A DNA stretch of 64,000 bases from Meloidogyne chitwoodi (taxonomy: Eukaryota > Nematoda > Chromadorea > Rhabditida > Meloidogynidae). The position numbers were made by a program, and so were the translations under genes. Below the pieces are notes generated by a model, which saw only the letters and a program-made list of their open reading frames with translations, had not been told where the DNA came from and did no database searches. Numbering within the stretch: position 1 is the stretch's first letter; every line of letters starts with the position of its first letter. The DNA is taken from assembly GCA_015183035.1 (NCBI GenBank), contig JACZZP010000017.1, positions 62,001-126,000 on the forward strand. The letters run 5' to 3'. Shown one piece after another: positions 14,088 to 25,009 of the stretch.

Positions 14088-14453
14088 TGAGAAAAAACTT
14101 GTTTGGACGATTTTTTAAAGGGTGGGTTATTTAAAAAGTTTTTTTGATTAAATTTGAATGTCTAAAAAATTTCTATTTGTCTGTAAATAAAGTTTTTACT
14201 ACATACAATTTTTTTAAAAAAGCAAGTTTACTAAAAAAGTAAAGATTTTACATATAATAATGCTAGAAAGAAAAGAAAGGTTTACATGTCTTTTGGGGTT
14301 TTAAATGTCAAAATTTTTTTTAAAGGTAAAGATTTTGTAGTTAAATAATCTTGTTTTTTACTCAAAAATATAAGGGAGGTTTTTAGAAAATCATCAATTG
14401 TTGCTTCGTCAGACTTTCAAAATACTCGCACATTTGGTCTTTTCCATTTAAAG
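14088..14453. other. convergent 3' spacer, nothing recognised
   Basis: AT-rich region between two converging genes. It should contain both polyadenylation sites; no other structure was seen. Confidence 0.5.
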
Positions 14454-15676
14454 TTAGGCTGCTTTTGCTGCTACATCTTTGGATAAAGGAACAGACAAAT
14501 TAAGAGGGCTTTTTGACTCGACATCACTTGTCTTGATGTTTTCTCCAAAAAGATTTTCTGTTTTTTGTCCATCCAATAAATTTACATCATCTTGAAAATC
14601 ATCGTCTTCTGTACTTTCTGATTCTAACAAGCCACTACGTTCTTTGCTCAAATTACTTTGATTATTAACTGATCCTTTACTGTTTTCATCCACAAAATTT
14701 GAGTCACCGTGTTCAGTACTTTCCGGTTCTGCCAAGTCATCAAAGCTACTTCCATCATCCATGTTATCAATAGGGTAAAAGTTAGTATTATCATCAGACG
14801 TATTTTTCATAGCACTTTCTTGAACAGAAACCTTTGGTTTAGTTAATTTCAATGAATGGTTCAATGTTGTATTTTTTCCTTTGAGATTAGCTTTTGGTTT
14901 TGTGCCTATAAAAAAATATACGTTAAAAAATCAAAATTCTAAGTTAATTCTGTTTTAAGGAATTTAATTTATTTTACAATAAGTTGATTCTCGTTATAAG
15001 AACAGTTGATTTCCTTTATAAGGAAAATAATGAGACAGAAATTCCTTATATCGGTTTGTCTCTATTTCAAACTGTACTAGTTTCATATTTTTTTTAAATT
15101 ACCATTTATGTTCTTGTTTTGCTTAGTTTCGTCAATAAGTTTACGAATTCTTTCATTAATATGTGCTCTATCTCCGTTTTTGTTAAGATTCTTTTTCAAT
15201 AGGTCTAGAATGAATCAAAATTTTTAACTTTTAAAAATAATTTCAATTGGTTCAATATTTTAAATAAAATTTTTTTTCAATTTTTAATTTTAACTTACTA
15301 ATAAATTTAGTTTTGTCTTTTCCTTTATTTAAATTTAGTTTTTTATTTGTTTTCATAAGTTCAGTGATCTTATTCTTAATTTCACTATCTGTTATTTTAG
15401 GATGAACTGTAGAAGCTTTCTTTTTTTCTTTTATTTTTTGCCCTTTATTCTTGTCTTTTCCAACAACGCCATTTTTGTGCTTCACAGTACTTTTTTGCAT
15501 CGTCGAGTTATTTACATGCTTAGTTTCCTTATGTCCTCCATTACCATCTAAAACATATTAAACAAAATTAATTTACAATTTATTTGAATATTATAATTGT
15601 TTTTTTACAAACCAGTTAAATGAAGCAAAACAACAAACACAACAATTAACATCAACGAAAAAGATGAAAACCTCAT
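14454..15676 (-). CDS. secreted Lys-rich / acidic protein, unknown function
   Basis: Four exons on the minus strand: 15676-15613, 15547-15299, 15204-15103, 14905-14454; they join in frame to 288 residues. The first exon encodes a clean signal peptide (MRFSSFSLMLIVVFVVLLHL). The mature protein begins with a highly basic, low-complexity half (GKDKNKGQKIKEKKKAS, KLNLNKGKDKTKF). The last exon switches to a Ser/Asp/Glu-rich acidic half (DDNTNFYPIDNMDDGSSFDD, LLESESTEDDDFQDDV). No Cys-rich or enzymatic domain is seen. Secretion plus low complexity suits a gland-secreted or matrix protein, but no family is recognised. Gene structure is well supported; function is unknown. Confidence 0.72.
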
Positions 15677-16198
15677 ACTTGTTTTTATCCAAGTTTTATC
15701 TCAAAGAGTTTAACAAGATAAAATAAGAAAAAGGTAATTGAGTAAAAAAAGAATGTTGACTACTCGAAGAATCAAAGCTCCTTATAAACAAGTCCATGCG
15801 TGCGTGTGAGGGGTGAATTTCGAAACAGACGGAATATTAGAAGGGCATTTTTAATAAAATTAGACGTATGCCAATAAATCAAAAATCGCTCTAAATCTAT
15901 ATTTTATCTACTATCTTTATTTTAAATTATCTCTTAATGAATAGTCCAACCAATCAAATGCCTCCATTTAATCAACGTCGAATAAAATTAATGCATGCGC
16001 GACATTTTTTGGGAAGAGTCAAATGATTGAGTGGCAAATGCCAAAAATAGAAAGGGCAAGTAAAAAGGACTTTTATCAAATGACTATAGCGCAACAATCA
16101 CAGGTGAAGATGTTTTAGTTGATGTGCGCAAAATTAAAAAAAAAATAGAAAATTTAATATTTTTAAAAATATTCTCATATCCATTGGAATGTTCAAAC
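15677..16198. other. spacer, nothing recognised
   Basis: Upstream region of the secreted-protein gene. It is somewhat less A/T-extreme near 15790-15830, but no gene, RNA or repeat could be supported. Confidence 0.45.
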
Positions 16199-16432
16199 CA
16201 GTGAGGAGAAAGTTCCAAAATTTCCACGGAGCCTAGTTCCAGTTCCGGAACTGCATTTTTAATATTCATTGTTCCAGTTCCGAAACTATTGTGAGGAACT
16301 AGTTCCGGACCAGTTCTAGTTCAGGAATAAATTCCAGTTCCAAAAATTTGGTAGTTCCATGGTTCCAGTTCCAAACCAATTCCAAAAATTTGGTAGTTCT
16401 GCAATTTCGGAATTGGAACTTTTCCATCACCG
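16199..16432. mobile_element. hAT-like non-autonomous element, copy A
   Basis: The left end CAGTGAGGAGAAAGTTCC and right end GGAACTTTTCCATCACCG are imperfect inverted repeats of the CAGTGATGG type typical of hAT termini. The interior is made of repeated AGTTCCGGAACTAGTTCC-like units. It shares CGGAACTGCATTTTTAAT and TTCATTGTTCCAGTTCCG with the element at 43990-44184. No convincing 8-bp target duplication was found. Confidence 0.6.
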
Positions 16433-16796
16433 GCTAATAATGAGTTTAAAAATAAATACATCCTTTTTTTAAATATTTTTTAAAATTTAAATAATTAAAT
16501 TAAAACGCAAAGGAAAAAATCAATATTACGCACAGTCAGCAGCCCAAGTCTTTAAATTCAATAAAACACGAGGAAAATTAGACTCACGCCAGATGTTGCC
16601 TGACTAATATTGCTTGTATGAGCGCGTTTTTAAAATTTTAATTTTTTAAAGTTTAGCCTGGAATTATCTTTCAAGGTTATAAACAGCAATATTAAAAAAG
16701 TAGTAAAAAAATAATTTAAATTTTTATATTTAAAAAATAAACTATGAGTTATTTAATTAAAAAATATTTAATTAATATGCTTTTTAAAATTAATTA
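16433..16796. other. AT-rich spacer
   Basis: No gene or repeat family recognised between the two mobile elements. Confidence 0.4.
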
Positions 16797-16804
16797 GTTA
16801 ATTC

Positions 16805-17332
16805 GGCTCTACTTCACTTTATGAGTCCAATCGAACATTATGAGTCCAATGAAAGTTTATGAGTCCAATCAAAATTTATGGCGTAATTAAAATTTTATGT
16901 GTTAAATCGAAACTATAAGGCAAATAAAACAATATCATGTGACGGGAAACTGAATTCTAATCTCTTCCATTAAATGTTGAAAAATTTTGTGATTTCCATG
17001 AAAGCGACGGAACATGTATTGGTACAAATAGCTTTTTAGCTTATTATGGTTTGTACCATGTAAGTGACGGAGTGATTTATTAAGAGCACCCCTTGGACTT
17101 CCATATATGTGAAGATTAGATATTTATTGTATTGTTTTCAGAACATAGAAATAGGTTTAAATACATACATAGGTTTAAAATAATAAATTTATCCTCTCTT
17201 ATTTTTTCACTGAACGAACAAAAAATTTAAATTGCGTAAAAAATTTTGTTTGGACTCATAAATTTTGATAGGACTCATAAACTTTCATTGGACTCATAAT
17301 GTTCGATTGGACTCATAAAGTGAAGTAGAGCC
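16805..17332. mobile_element. 528-bp MITE with long terminal inverted repeats and 8-bp TSD
   Basis: The left end GGCTCTACTTCACTTTATGA and the right end TCATAAAGTGAAGTAGAGCC are exact reverse complements, and the match continues for ~75 bp. Each arm is built of 19-bp subrepeats of the form ATGAGTCCAATnnAAnnTT. The element is flanked by GTTAATTC at 16797-16804 and 17333-17340, a perfect 8-bp target-site duplication. The interior has no coding capacity. The 8-bp duplication with ends starting GG fits Merlin-like elements; hAT is the alternative. Confidence 0.88.
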
Positions 17333-17341
17333 GTTAATTCA

Positions 17342-19510
17342 TCATTTTTGTAAATTTAATAGTCTATACAAAATCAACTGACGACTTAATGTTTGTATTA
17401 ATTGTTGGGTCAGTGTTGGATGATTTCCGGATATTAGAGTAGCTGAAAAAAAAATTTTTTTTTAATTTTGATTTTATTAGAAATTTACCAGTTTCTCGTT
17501 GTAAAGGAAGATTTTTTGAAGATTTTATTGTTGGGGAACAAAGCCTGCGAATATTAGTCTCTCCAGCTGGGTGTGAATTGTTGCCGATTAGAACGAAAAA
17601 AATTGAAATGGGAAGGAAAGAAGCCTAAAATTAAAAATTTTGAAAAATTAAATTTTTTTTAATTTACCTCAACAATAGTGTCAATAGTATCACTTGGTTC
17701 TCGAAGTTGACCATTAGTCAAAATAATAAGTGAAAAGTGAATGCAAGCTTGAGCCTTTTGGGCAACTTTAGCCAATCTAAAAATTAATTAAAAAATTAAA
17801 AAAATTTTTTTTTAAATTTACTTGATAACATAATGAATAATTTGAGAATATTGAGTTGGAGCAAAAGGTAAAAGAGACATTGAAAAATTTTTGTAGCAAT
17901 TTAATATATCAGATGTGCTTCTAAGCCAAGGAGTTTCTAAGCTACCATTCTAAAATTTAAAAAAAGTTTAAGTTCTGTTCCCTTCGCCCTACGTGTAGGG
18001 TGGAGGGAACAGAAAATAAATTTTTGTAAGATTTATTTTAAACTAACCAACGCAAAAAGAGAAGAAAATTGAAAAGATGGAGGTAATTTGGCACCAAAAC
18101 CAAGCAAAGCTAGTCTGTGCAACCTGTAAATCACAAAATTAGTATTTTAATTATTTTTAAATTTATATTTACTTATCAATTCTAGAAAATGTTTTTGACA
18201 CATTTTTCAATACATTCGTGTAGGCATTAGAGGAATGTGGATGAACTTAAAGGATTATATCTTTTTATTTTAATTAAAAAATATTTAAACAAACTAAAAT
18301 GCAACGAATCAGGTGAATTTGGTCCTCCATTATTTGAAGTAAAATCAATAGCTATAGTAGAATAAAACTGATGTCCAGATTTGATCAAATTTATTAAAGA
18401 AGGCACAGGTTCATTGGTAACACGTACAAGTTCAATACAAGGACTTTGATCTTTATTTTTAGGCCCAGGCCTGAGCTGAATTTAAAAAAATTAAAATAAA
18501 AATATTCTTAGAGAATTTAAAAATAAACCAAAAATTTGACTGAATTCATTCCAATTAATTGATAAAATGTAGTCGATGCCTGGCCAATCAATTGATCCCC
18601 CTCAATTTGATTATAAGCATAATTATAACAAGAAATTCTTAGTGTCCAATCTGTTGAAGAAGGAAAAAATTGTGAAGGAATTAAAAACTCTCTCCAACGA
18701 GGATTAACAGTTTTATTTAAAAATTCGCTTCTATAAAGCAAAATCTGGAAAAAAAAGAAGAAAATTTTAATAATTATTTTATCAAAATTTACAGGTAAAG
18801 AAGACAGTTCATCACCAGTATTGGTAGGGACAAGATCGAGTAAAAAATAAGGCGAAGGAATTTCATTATTGTCCATATTATGCCCAACAAATTGAAAAAC
18901 TTTAAAAAAATAATAATTTTTTAAAAATTAATAAAAATAAAAACTTGTTCCCGCATTAACTCCGCTATTTCCAGGCTGTGAAACTGAACAACAAATAAAA
19001 GAAGGTTGTAAAGATTTTATTTCCTGGTCCAAAACTAGTGGAATTGATAAAGAATCAGAAACTCCATGAATAATAGAAAATAAATTAAAATTAGCTTGAC
19101 CTATTTTCTGTTGAATTATTTCTGTTTTGTGATCAACTGAATATCTATTTTAAAAATTAAAAAAAATATTCTGATTTTAAACTTTTTACAAACTTACAAT
19201 ATCAAACTTATTTGTTGTTCAAGATCAAGCTTAAATACAAGTGTAACATCACGCTCAAATTTTGGATTTATACTTGAAACTGTTTCAGTTTGTCCAATCT
19301 TACAATTTAATAAAAAATTAATTTGTTATTTCGGAAACAAAAAACTTCAACAAAATTTTCAAATTTTTCACTTCTAGCAGTAATTGCCAGTCTACAGCCA
19401 TTTGCGCAATCAAGAGGAAAATTACTAAAACATTAAAATAAATTTTAAATAATATTTTTTTTAACTTACACTCCAGAAAAATTTAATAAAATTGTAGCTT
19501 CATGAGTCAT
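17342..19510 (-). CDS. divergent copine (C2A-C2B-vWA)
   Basis: Minus strand, start ATG at 19510 (MTHEATILLNFSGV), stop at 17344-17342. Order: a degenerate C2A domain (19510-19150), C2B (about 18890-18500; PSPYFLLDLV, FLNKTVNPRWREFLIP, CYNYAYNQIEGDQLIGQ), then the copine-type von Willebrand A domain: AIDFTSNNG (MIDAS-like, ~18340), LGFGAKLPP (~18085), ALNGSLETPW, IILTNGQL (~17725), ASFLPISIFFVLIG (~17610). These are the copine hallmarks IDFTASNG, GFGAKLPP, ITDG and ASKLPMSII. Copines are cytosolic proteins recruited to membranes by calcium through C2 domains. Here most expected calcium-binding Asp residues in C2B are replaced, so calcium dependence is doubtful. The C-terminus is QTLSRQLILYRLLNLQK. 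Confidence 0.82.
17973..18015. repeat. small hairpin in copine intron
   Basis: TTCTGTTCCCTTCGCCCTAC-GTGTAGGGTGGAGGGAACAGAA is a near-perfect palindrome inside a copine intron. It is unusually G/C-rich for the region. It may be a tiny MITE relic. Confidence 0.5.
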
Positions 19511-19589
19511 TTATAATTTAAAAAAAATTTAAAAAAATAGAAAAGGCACAGGTGAGAAAATAAAAATAAGTAATTCAATAAAATAATAA

Positions 19590-19860
19590 ATGTACACTAT
19601 TTCTTTTTTCTCTCACCTTTCTCTATCGGACCTGTACATTTATAGAGAAAAATTGTACGACATTTCGTCTATACAGCAAAAAATTACATTTCGTTTACCC
19701 GAGCCCACGATTTTTTGCCGTTGGGACGAAATGTCGTGCAATTTTATTAGACAAAATGTCTGGACACGATCTTTTACATTCCAACTTTCTTTTAAAAACT
19801 TAAGTTTGCGAATTTGTTTTAAATATTTAATGAAAAAATTAAATAAAAGTGCAAACTTAA
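19590..19860. repeat. dispersed repeat carrying a nested MITE
   Basis: TGTACACTATTTCTTTTTTC...TTTCTCTAT and ACATTCCAACTTTCTTTTAA, AACTTAAGTTTGCGAATTTG, TTAATGAAAAAATTAAATAA match the reverse complement of 45976-46165. In that second copy the two halves are adjacent, so 19627-19771 here is an insertion. Confidence 0.72.
19627..19771. mobile_element. CGACATTTCGTC palindromic MITE, copy 2
   Basis: Contains TACGACATTTCGTCTATACA, ACATTTCGTTTACCCGAGCC, GATTTTTTGCCGTTGGGACG and AAATGTCGTGCAATTTTATT, ending near AAAATGTCTGGACACGATC. The module order and the reverse-complement relation between ends are shared with the copies at 13470 and 29975. The repeat copy at 45976-46165 acts as the empty site and places the ends within a few bases. 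Confidence 0.75.
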
Positions 19861-20065
19861 TTTTAATTACAAAAATAACTAGAGAACGAAAGTTCAACAT
19901 TTTTAATGAATGAAATCTCTACTTTTTAAAATAATTTTTAGTGAACAAATTTCAAAGTTTAATATGTAATATTTTTTTATATTTTTTTCTTTTAATTTTT
20001 ATTTTCTCATATTAATTTCTATCAAATTTTCAAAAAATCGTCCTCCATCTCTTTGTTGTCTTCAG

Positions 20066-21395
20066 TCAATCCTCGATAGGTATTTTAGTCCATGCCTCTT
20101 CAGCATTCTTTTGGGAAATTTTAAAATATTTTAGTTAATTTATTTACCTCTTTATCAACATATATCCAATCATCTTCCTTCTTTCTCTTCATATTTGCTT
20201 CATTTTTATTTTTCGACTCTGCTTCAGATTTTTCAATCTTTTCAAATTCATCTTCAGCGGTAAAATAATCTGAAGAACCATCTTCTGATTTTGTTGCAGA
20301 AGGGGAAGAAATTTCAATTTTTTTATTATTTAAATTATTTTTAAAAGAAAAATGATTAGAATTCATATTATCAATTAAATTTTGAAAAGTCCTAGGTTTG
20401 TCCTCATTTATTTCCAATTCCTTATCTTTTTTGGTAAATTTAAAGGAAGGGGGAGAAGTGTTGTAAATAGCTTCTAATAATTTTAAAAAAAATTAAAATA
20501 ATTTAAAAATTTAAATACTTGAATTTTTGTTATTTAAAACAGTTGGAATCCCCTTTATTTTTGAATAAATAAAATTTGGATCATCCTTTATTTTTAATAA
20601 ATTTAATTTTGGATGTTCTGCCTTAATAGAATTTTCTAAATTAATTTGTTTTCCTTTATTATCATTATTATTAATTTTAGCTTTTCCTTTTTTATTAATT
20701 TCCTTTCTTTTTTCCATTTGCCTAAGAGCAATATATGTTACAATATTTAAATATTTATTGTTTATTAATTCTTTAATTTCAACAATATCCATAATTTCAT
20801 CTTTTTGAAAAACTTAAAAATTTAAAAAAATTTAATTTAAATAAATTACGTGAAATTTCTTGAATAATACGTTCCATCAATTCGCCAAAATTTTCATTTT
20901 CTATTTTATTTACTTCTATTCCCATTTCAATATCCGGATTTCCGAATCCATAATAATCAATTGCAATTTTTGGATCTTTCATTTTTTTCATAAACTGATC
21001 AATAAGACATTTTTTAAAAATAATTTTACAACTGTCATTATATTTATTTTGCAAATAAGGTAAAATTTTATCTCCTAAAGGTTTGACGATTGACTGGCTA
21101 ATAATATCTGTCAATTTTTTTAAATTAAAAAAAATTAAAAAAAATTGTTTTTACTTGAAAGATGCTCTAGAAAAATTTCAAAATTTTTCAATTTTTCCTC
21201 TTTTATATTATTTAATCCAAAATTATTAATATTTTCAAGTTCTTTCTCAATTTTTTTAATTAAAATTTCTTTCCTATTAAGAGGCATCGCTTCCATAACT
21301 TAATCAAAATTAATAATTAAAATTAAAAAAATTAATTCACTTTTAATGCTTGCACACAAAATTAATAAATTAATATAAAATTTATTAAAATACAT
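20066..21395 (-). CDS. secreted or membrane-inserted protein, unknown function
   Basis: Minus strand. The start is at 21395 with a hydrophobic leader MYFNKFYINLLILCASIKS, then exons near 21307-21152 (PLNRKEILIKKIEKELENI), 21130-20850 (DIISQSIVKPLGDKILPYL; YYGFGNPDIEMGIEVNKI; ENFGELMERIIQEISR), 20795-20520 (MDIVEIKELINNKYLNIVTY then a Lys/Asn-rich stretch), 20440-20152 (ending DDWIYVDKE) and a short last exon NAEEAWTKIPIED-stop at 20068-20066. The N-terminal half is predicted mostly helical and charged. The C-terminal third is acidic and Ser-rich. No known domain was recognised. Splice joins between the 20.5-20.8 kb exons are the least certain. Confidence 0.55.
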
Positions 21396-22585
21396 TAATT
21401 TTAATAATTTTTAAAAGATTAATTAAATTTAATTTAAAATATTTTTAAAAATAATTATAAAGCAGGGGGCAGCTTTTCTTTTTTAAATTGTTTTTTCGCT
21501 AAGAAAAAAATTAAAATTACTTAATAGTCTGAAAAGTATAAAAGGACAAATTATTTCAAAATATGATGTAAAATTAAGAAATATTAAATATTAATTAATT
21601 TTTGTAAAAGGTCAATTATTATGAAAGTTTTAGTAAAATTAGCAAATTAAACTTTTTTACTTCCGTTAAATTTTACAAAAGTTGAAGATGAAAGGCAAAA
21701 AGTCGCACTTAACTTCTGAAAAATATTTAAAGATTGTAATTTGATTTCTTATTAAATAATCCCAACTTCTAGTTTTTACAATTATATGTACAAATTCCGT
21801 AAGATTGTAAATTCTGATTTTTAATTTATTCTAAAATTCTGATTTTTGCAAATTAAATTATTGTATTTATAAATTCTGATTTGTAAAATAACATTTTCAT
21901 TTTATTGTTTAACTAAATTTACAGTTTAGGTGTTTCGTTTATTTTCTCCAATGGACATTATTACTAAAGATAAAGTAATTAGAGAAACGTAACAGAAAAA
22001 GAGAGTGTATGACTGTTAGAGTTTATAGCATCGCAGTTATAAAATTACATGTCTTTTATTTCTCGCCTGAAATTTATTTATTTTATATGCTTATGTTTTC
22101 AGCTTTTGTAAACTTTATCGGTTTAATTACCCAAGTTTAAGGTACTAAATGTTCCAGCCCTTGAAAAAGTGGCGACTTGGTAAATTTTGGAATTGCGTTG
22201 TCTTTTTGGCGATGCTTAAATTTTATTATGTTAGATGAAGTGCATAAAAGCGTTGTGGAAGGTAGTATTAAGGAAGTGACTTATGAAAACAATTATTGAG
22301 CCTGGAAAATTTCTGTATTGGATAAATTAAAATTTTTAAATTAAAATTTTAGTAAAGTTATTTTGTAATTCTCACAATTTTGTATATTTTTTTAGCTTTT
22401 CGAATAAAAAGCAAAATTATTTAATTTATTTAATACTCTAATATACCTCAAAATATTTAAATATAAATAAAAGATTAAATATTGCCATTTGTCTAAATGT
22501 TTTTGCTACATAGTAGGCCTTTTGCGCAGCTATTTTCTTTTTATAAAACTCGCTTTATTATTATCGATTTTAATTAAAAGCAAAA
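21396..22585. other. divergent intergenic region
   Basis: About 1.2 kb between two divergently transcribed secreted-protein genes. It is A/T-rich with short repeats of AATTCTGATTTnTAA around 21800-21890. No gene or RNA is supported; it presumably holds both promoters. Confidence 0.5.
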
Positions 22586-23537
22586 ATGCATTTAATTTTA
22601 AATTATTATTTATTTATTTTATTTTTTTCAACAACTTTATCAATTAAAGAAAACATTGAAAAGCCTTTAAAAATTGCAAAAACAATAAAGGAGAACACTT
22701 CATTAGTATCAAACTCTCTCCCAAATATTCCAAAAACAAGAAAAGCTTTGAAATTGAAGCATGAACCTTCAGATCCATCAGAACCCTCAGAGTTTCCTGT
22801 TAGCACAGTAATATTTTATTTTAATTTTTTTATTTAAAATTTATTAGGAAGTTGATTGGAGAAATGCGATACTAACTGATGTAAGCAAAGATGAATTAAA
22901 TCCTAATGGTTTTGTTAATGTTGGTTAGTTTAATTAAAAAATAGTTCAAAAATAAAATAATTTTTAGCTTGTTATGTCGAATTGACCAAAGTTGAAACAA
23001 ATAAATTGTATAACAAAACTTTCCGTTTTGATGTGGAAAAAATACTTGAGGGAAAAAATTGTAAAATTATGTTTTTTATAAATAATTTCTGAATTAAGTA
23101 TAACTAATTATTTCCCCTAGGTTTGCTTCGCTTTCCTGTTGGTATGTATCTTCAATATCGCTTTAAATTTGCTAATCCAAATGTTTCTTTAAAAATTAAC
23201 ATTTAATTATCAAGTTTATAAATTAAGACTTATGTATTTTTTGCATTGGGAAACAGTGCTAATATAACTGTAGCAACTTCAAGAGTAATTTCAAGCACAG
23301 AACCATATGACCGACATTTTAATTGGTGGAAAGGTAGTTTTGTTGAAAAACTAGAAAAAATTTAAAAAATTTTTAAAAGGAATAATTTTTGTACCCTGCC
23401 GCTTCGCAACACTCGTATTTAGACCGTTTACAACGGGCGAAATTTTTGAATTCAAATTTTTAAATATTCCTCCAAAGATAGTGGATAAGTGTAGCAATCT
23501 AGAATATGAATATTATCGATCAACAAAACATTTATAA
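22586..23537 (+). CDS. secreted protein, possibly NTR-like, unknown function
   Basis: The first exon (22586 to ~22809) encodes a signal peptide MHLILNYYLFILFFSTTLSI followed by a Ser/Pro-rich linker (EPSDPSEPSEFP). Later exons read EVDWRNAILTDVSKDELNPN, then ACYVELTKVETNKLYNKTFR and FDVEKILEGKNC, then TYVFFALGNSANITVATSRV, then a last exon IIFVPCRFATLVFRPFTTGE ending YYRSTKHL-stop at 23537. Four or more spaced Cys, beta-strand-like segments and N-glycosylation sequons (NKT, NIT) suggest an extracellular beta-rich domain. The pattern is loosely like NTR/TIMP domains, but that is a guess. The join between 23143 and 23232 is ambiguous: the frame also reads on through MYLQYRFKFANPNVSL before a stop. 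Confidence 0.5.
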
Positions 23538-25009
23538 ATTTTTAAATATTTTTTATTAGTTGTAATACTTGAAAAATTAAATTTTAAGTTTGTAATCTCA
23601 TTTTTGAGACAGTAATAATTTTTTAAATATTTTAAAATAAATATTCTCTTATTTTTTGTGGCGTTTTGTCTTATGATTTATTATCCAAATTAAAAGGAGC
23701 AGGAAATTAGGCGCCTCCACGTAGGCGCGGACACGTAGGCGGCGCCTACGTGTCGGCGCCTAATTGTTGTGTACCGTTAGGGATGAGTATACTGTAGTAT
23801 AGGGGGTTTTTTAAGTCAGATCTGATCGATTAAGATAACATTCGAAAGAGCTCTAAAAGCTAAATCGAAATAGCTATTCAGTTATTACAAGTTTATTATA
23901 GAAGCCGAGATATAAGCTACAGAAAATTAAAAAATTATAGGAAATTTGTGATAGAAAAGGTGTTGACCCTTTTGAAACAGAACTATTATTGAACCTTTTT
24001 TAATAATATTAAATTTGATATTATGTAAACATTAAATTTTTACACTTTGACATTAAACAATTATCTTTCCTTCTCTCGCTTATACTATTTCTCAAATTTT
24101 CTATGTATAATTGTTTTAATTATTCGCAGCTTAATTTTCGAAAAAGGACGTTTCATGTCAGCCGATAATATGGATTAATGAAATACTGTATTATAAATAG
24201 GATGTTTTTTTGTTACAGCTAGACGTTCAAGTGCATTTTTGTCGACTTTCATATAACAGAATTTTTTTCTTACACAGCTCATTCAATTCACATTTTCGAG
24301 CTCTTCGAATGAAAGATGTTTCGGCTGAATCTAACGCGTAGAAAAAATCTCAAAAAATCGGTATAACCATAAATGACAAAGACCTCACTCAAACTTTGAT
24401 TTGGAACTAAATTTTTTAAATCTTCATAAAAACTCTAAATTTTGTCTTAAATTAAAGATTAGACATTTTTCTAAAATCGGTAGTTAAAAAAATCTGTACG
24501 ACATTTTTAGACAGAGACATTAGGTCTAAACCAATATACTAAAAAATAACAAAAAACGCCAAAACTTTCTCGGACGTTTTTTCATCCACTGACGTTTTTT
24601 TCATCCACGGACGAGTTTTCTTGGCGAGTTTCTCTGCGATTGAATCGAATAAGCTATGAATCAGGAAAATCGTACAAAATAAATCAGAAAAATTCTCTTA
24701 AGTTTCAAAAATTATGGGTAATTACAGTAAGAAATATGTTTTATTAAAATCTAATTTTGCACTGAAACGACTGTTTATAATTTATTAATTTTGTTAAATG
24801 CCGTTTAAGTGCAAATGGCGAATTATAAAATACTTCTTTATCATACGGTATTTCGATTGAATTCAGTTACTTAATTTTTTTAAAATCGATAAAAATCAAT
24901 ATACGAAACACAATTTTTTGATTTTCATTATAAACAAAAAATAAAAGATCAAAATAAATACTCTATTTTATAAAACAATTTTATTATCCATTATTCTCTT
25001 TTTCTTTAA
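23538..25009. repeat. repeat-rich, gene-poor block
   Basis: No gene could be supported. Besides the palindrome at 23707, it carries degenerate copies of the ATTCGAAAGAGCT...AATCGAAT-AGCTAT repeat (23835-23885, 24290-24320 reversed, 24645-24670). The segment 24480-24545, reversed, matches 32266-32310 and 32440-32480 (TTTAGACCTnATnTCnnnGTCTAAA). These point to layers of old transposon relics. Confidence 0.5.
23707..23763. repeat. GC-rich 57-bp palindrome
   Basis: TTAGGCGCC (23707-23715) pairs with GGCGCCTAA (23755-23763). Inside, ACACGTAGGC (23731-23740) pairs with GCCTACGTGT (23744-23753) around a 3-base loop. The motif ACGTAGGCG occurs repeatedly. The base composition is far from that of the A/T-rich surroundings. 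Confidence 0.75.

Noticed and set aside
19590..19913. Open frames on both strands at 19.6-19.9 kb
   Set aside because: They run through a palindromic MITE and its host repeat; mirrored open frames are expected there.
23707..23763. Telomere-like TTAGGC repeat
   Set aside because: TTAGGC occurs once as part of a palindrome, not in tandem.
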